Shown: piece after piece, positions 11,861 to 12,630 of the stretch
Layout: every line of letters begins with the position of its first letter
Numbering within the stretch: position 1 is the stretch's first letter
DNA from: Methanospirillum hungatei
Lineage (GTDB): Archaea; Halobacteriota; Methanomicrobia; Methanomicrobiales; Methanospirillaceae
Direction: 5' to 3'
NCBI RefSeq assembly: GCF_020216685.1
Contig: NZ_JAIWNS010000150.1
Span: 1-12,630 of the forward strand
DNA: 12,630 nucleotides
Position numbers and translations under genes: made by a program
The notes under the pieces: model-generated
Database searches by the model: none
Told to the model about the DNA's origin: nothing
The model's input: the letters and a program-made list of their open reading frames with translations, nothing else

Positions 11861-12630
11861 ATGAAGACATGTCAGGGAATGAACGAACAGGATTCGCAGA
11901 GTTCACCCATAATGTCAAGAGAGAAAAAATCAGATTGCGAGAAAAAGCAGATAATTATGAGACATAAAGCACGGTTTGCAGCCCATTCATTACATATGCA
12001 ATACCCTGTACCGGATATGCCCCAGGATGATGCCCACCTCGTGTATATCCATGACAAACAGATCTTCGTACGAACAGGTGATAAACCGACCATATTATCA
12101 GACCTACCTTCAGATTTCCCAGAGGATTTTCATAAGAACATGGTGTATCTTGGTCACCTTGGTACAGCACCGTGTTATGCATTAAGTGTTCCAGATGGCA
12201 TACCCCTTCCTCAAGGAGGATTGTTTTATCAAGTCCGGGAACTGGCAGGGCGTATATCGGATGATGAACTTGCGATTGCAGGACTGGGAGTTCAGCTCAT
12301 CCATTATGACCTGACCACCCGCTTTTGTGGGAGATGCGGGTCTGCAACATCCCATTCACAGACCGAACGGGCAAAAATCTGTCCAAGATGTCATCAGGTC
12401 ACGTATCCCCGGTTATCACCTGCAATCATTGTCCTTGTTCAAAACAAGAACTCCATCCTTATGGTCAGGGGAAGAGATGGCGCACCTGGACGATATGGTC
12501 TCATCGCCGGTTTCGTTGAACCTTGTGAGACAATTGAACAGGCGGTACATCGGGAAGTCTATGAGGAGACTGGCATTTCGATACAGAATATCAGGTATTG
12601 TGCCAGTGAACCATGGCCCTTCCCTGATTC
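11861..12630 (+). CDS. nudC: NudC-type NAD(H) diphosphatase, 5' part (cut by window end)
   Basis: This Nudix hydrolase cleaves NAD(H) to NMN(H) and AMP; in bacteria NudC also removes NAD caps from RNA. The visible 256 residues contain a zinc ribbon with FCGRCG and CPRC (cysteines 156, 159, 174, 177), the YPRLSPAIIVLV strand leading into the catalytic domain, and a complete Nudix box GX5EX7REUXEEXGU from G217 to I239 (E223, R231-E232, E235-E236). The NAD-specific motif follows, here ASEPWPFPDS rather than the usual SQPWPFPxS, interrupted by the window edge. The first 40 or so residues are a charged, lysine-rich extension before the usual N-terminal domain; ATGs at 11879, 11912 and 11957 are alternative starts. 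The first ATG is favoured by its position about 25 bp from the TATA box. About 30-50 residues are probably missing at the C-terminus. Confidence 0.88.
   Translation, partial: MKTCQGMNEQDSQSSPIMSREKKSDCEKKQIIMRHKARFAAHSLHMQYPVPDMPQDDAHLVYIHDKQIFVRTGDKPTILSDLPSDFPEDFHKNMVYLGHLGTAPCYALSVPDGIPLPQGGLFYQVRELAGRISDDELAIAGLGVQLIHYDLTTRFCGRCGSATSHSQTERAKICPRCHQVTYPRLSPAIIVLVQNKNSILMVRGRDGAPGRYGLIAGFVEPCETIEQAVHREVYEETGISIQNIRYCASEPWPFPD

Noticed and set aside
1..12630. tRNA genes, CRISPR array or intact insertion sequence
   Set aside because: No T-arm-like GGTTCRANYCC with a matching acceptor stem, no regularly spaced 25-40-bp repeats, and no transposase were seen on reading both strands.

Overview
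The window looks like a piece of a methanogenic archaeal chromosome, most likely from the order Methanomicrobiales and probably Methanospirillum or a close relative. The signs are archaeal TATA-type promoters, ribosome-binding sites of the GGTGATCC/GAGGTGA type, oligo-T gene ends, a TupABC tungstate transporter, an MTH865-family protein, a small wHTH protein of the DUF7123 type, and a decayed response-regulator/PAS gene. The C-terminal segment of that decayed gene (degenerate H-box, then a 'WIESDKIRNF' tail) is of a kind I associate with Methanospirillum signalling proteins. The genus is inferred from memory of such proteins, not from a database search.

Left part (1-5850): a tungsten/molybdenum supply region. 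On the + strand tupA, tupB and tupC (substrate-binding protein, permease, ATPase) are followed, with a 20-nt overlap, by a MOT1-type molybdate transporter. Converging on it from the - strand is a second operon. It begins with a homologue of the bacterial molybdenum storage protein (amino-acid-kinase fold), followed by trmO (start overlapping by 1 nt) and a SemiSWEET transporter. Together these genes could bring tungstate/molybdate into the cell by two routes and hold it as a protein-bound store for the W/Mo-pterin enzymes of methanogenesis, such as formylmethanofuran and formate dehydrogenases. Nested dyad elements lie upstream of tupA and in the divergent promoter of the storage gene.

Middle part (5850-8940): small, mostly uncharacterised archaeal genes. 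They are a 67-aa basic protein, a 119-aa winged-helix-like protein overlapped by a 41-aa ORF too short for ordinary gene calling, a stand-alone protein resembling the catalytic part of the tRNA-Ile2 agmatinylcytidine synthetase TiaS, an MTH865-family protein on the - strand, and a 318-aa protein with an N-terminal zinc-ribbon-like motif and a C-terminal PH/GRAM-like segment.

Right part (8940-12630): a decaying stretch. It holds a 5'-truncated, three-times frameshifted and nonsense-mutated REC-PAS signalling pseudogene, about 500 bp with no gene I recognise but with a perfect 20-bp palindrome, a small wHTH gene behind a long C-rich leader that can fold, and a frameshifted glyoxalase/VOC pseudogene. 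It ends in the 5' part of a NudC-type NAD(H) diphosphatase, cut by the window edge, whose promoter carries three 15-bp repeat units at an 18-bp period. I saw no tRNA, rRNA, CRISPR array or intact insertion sequence.
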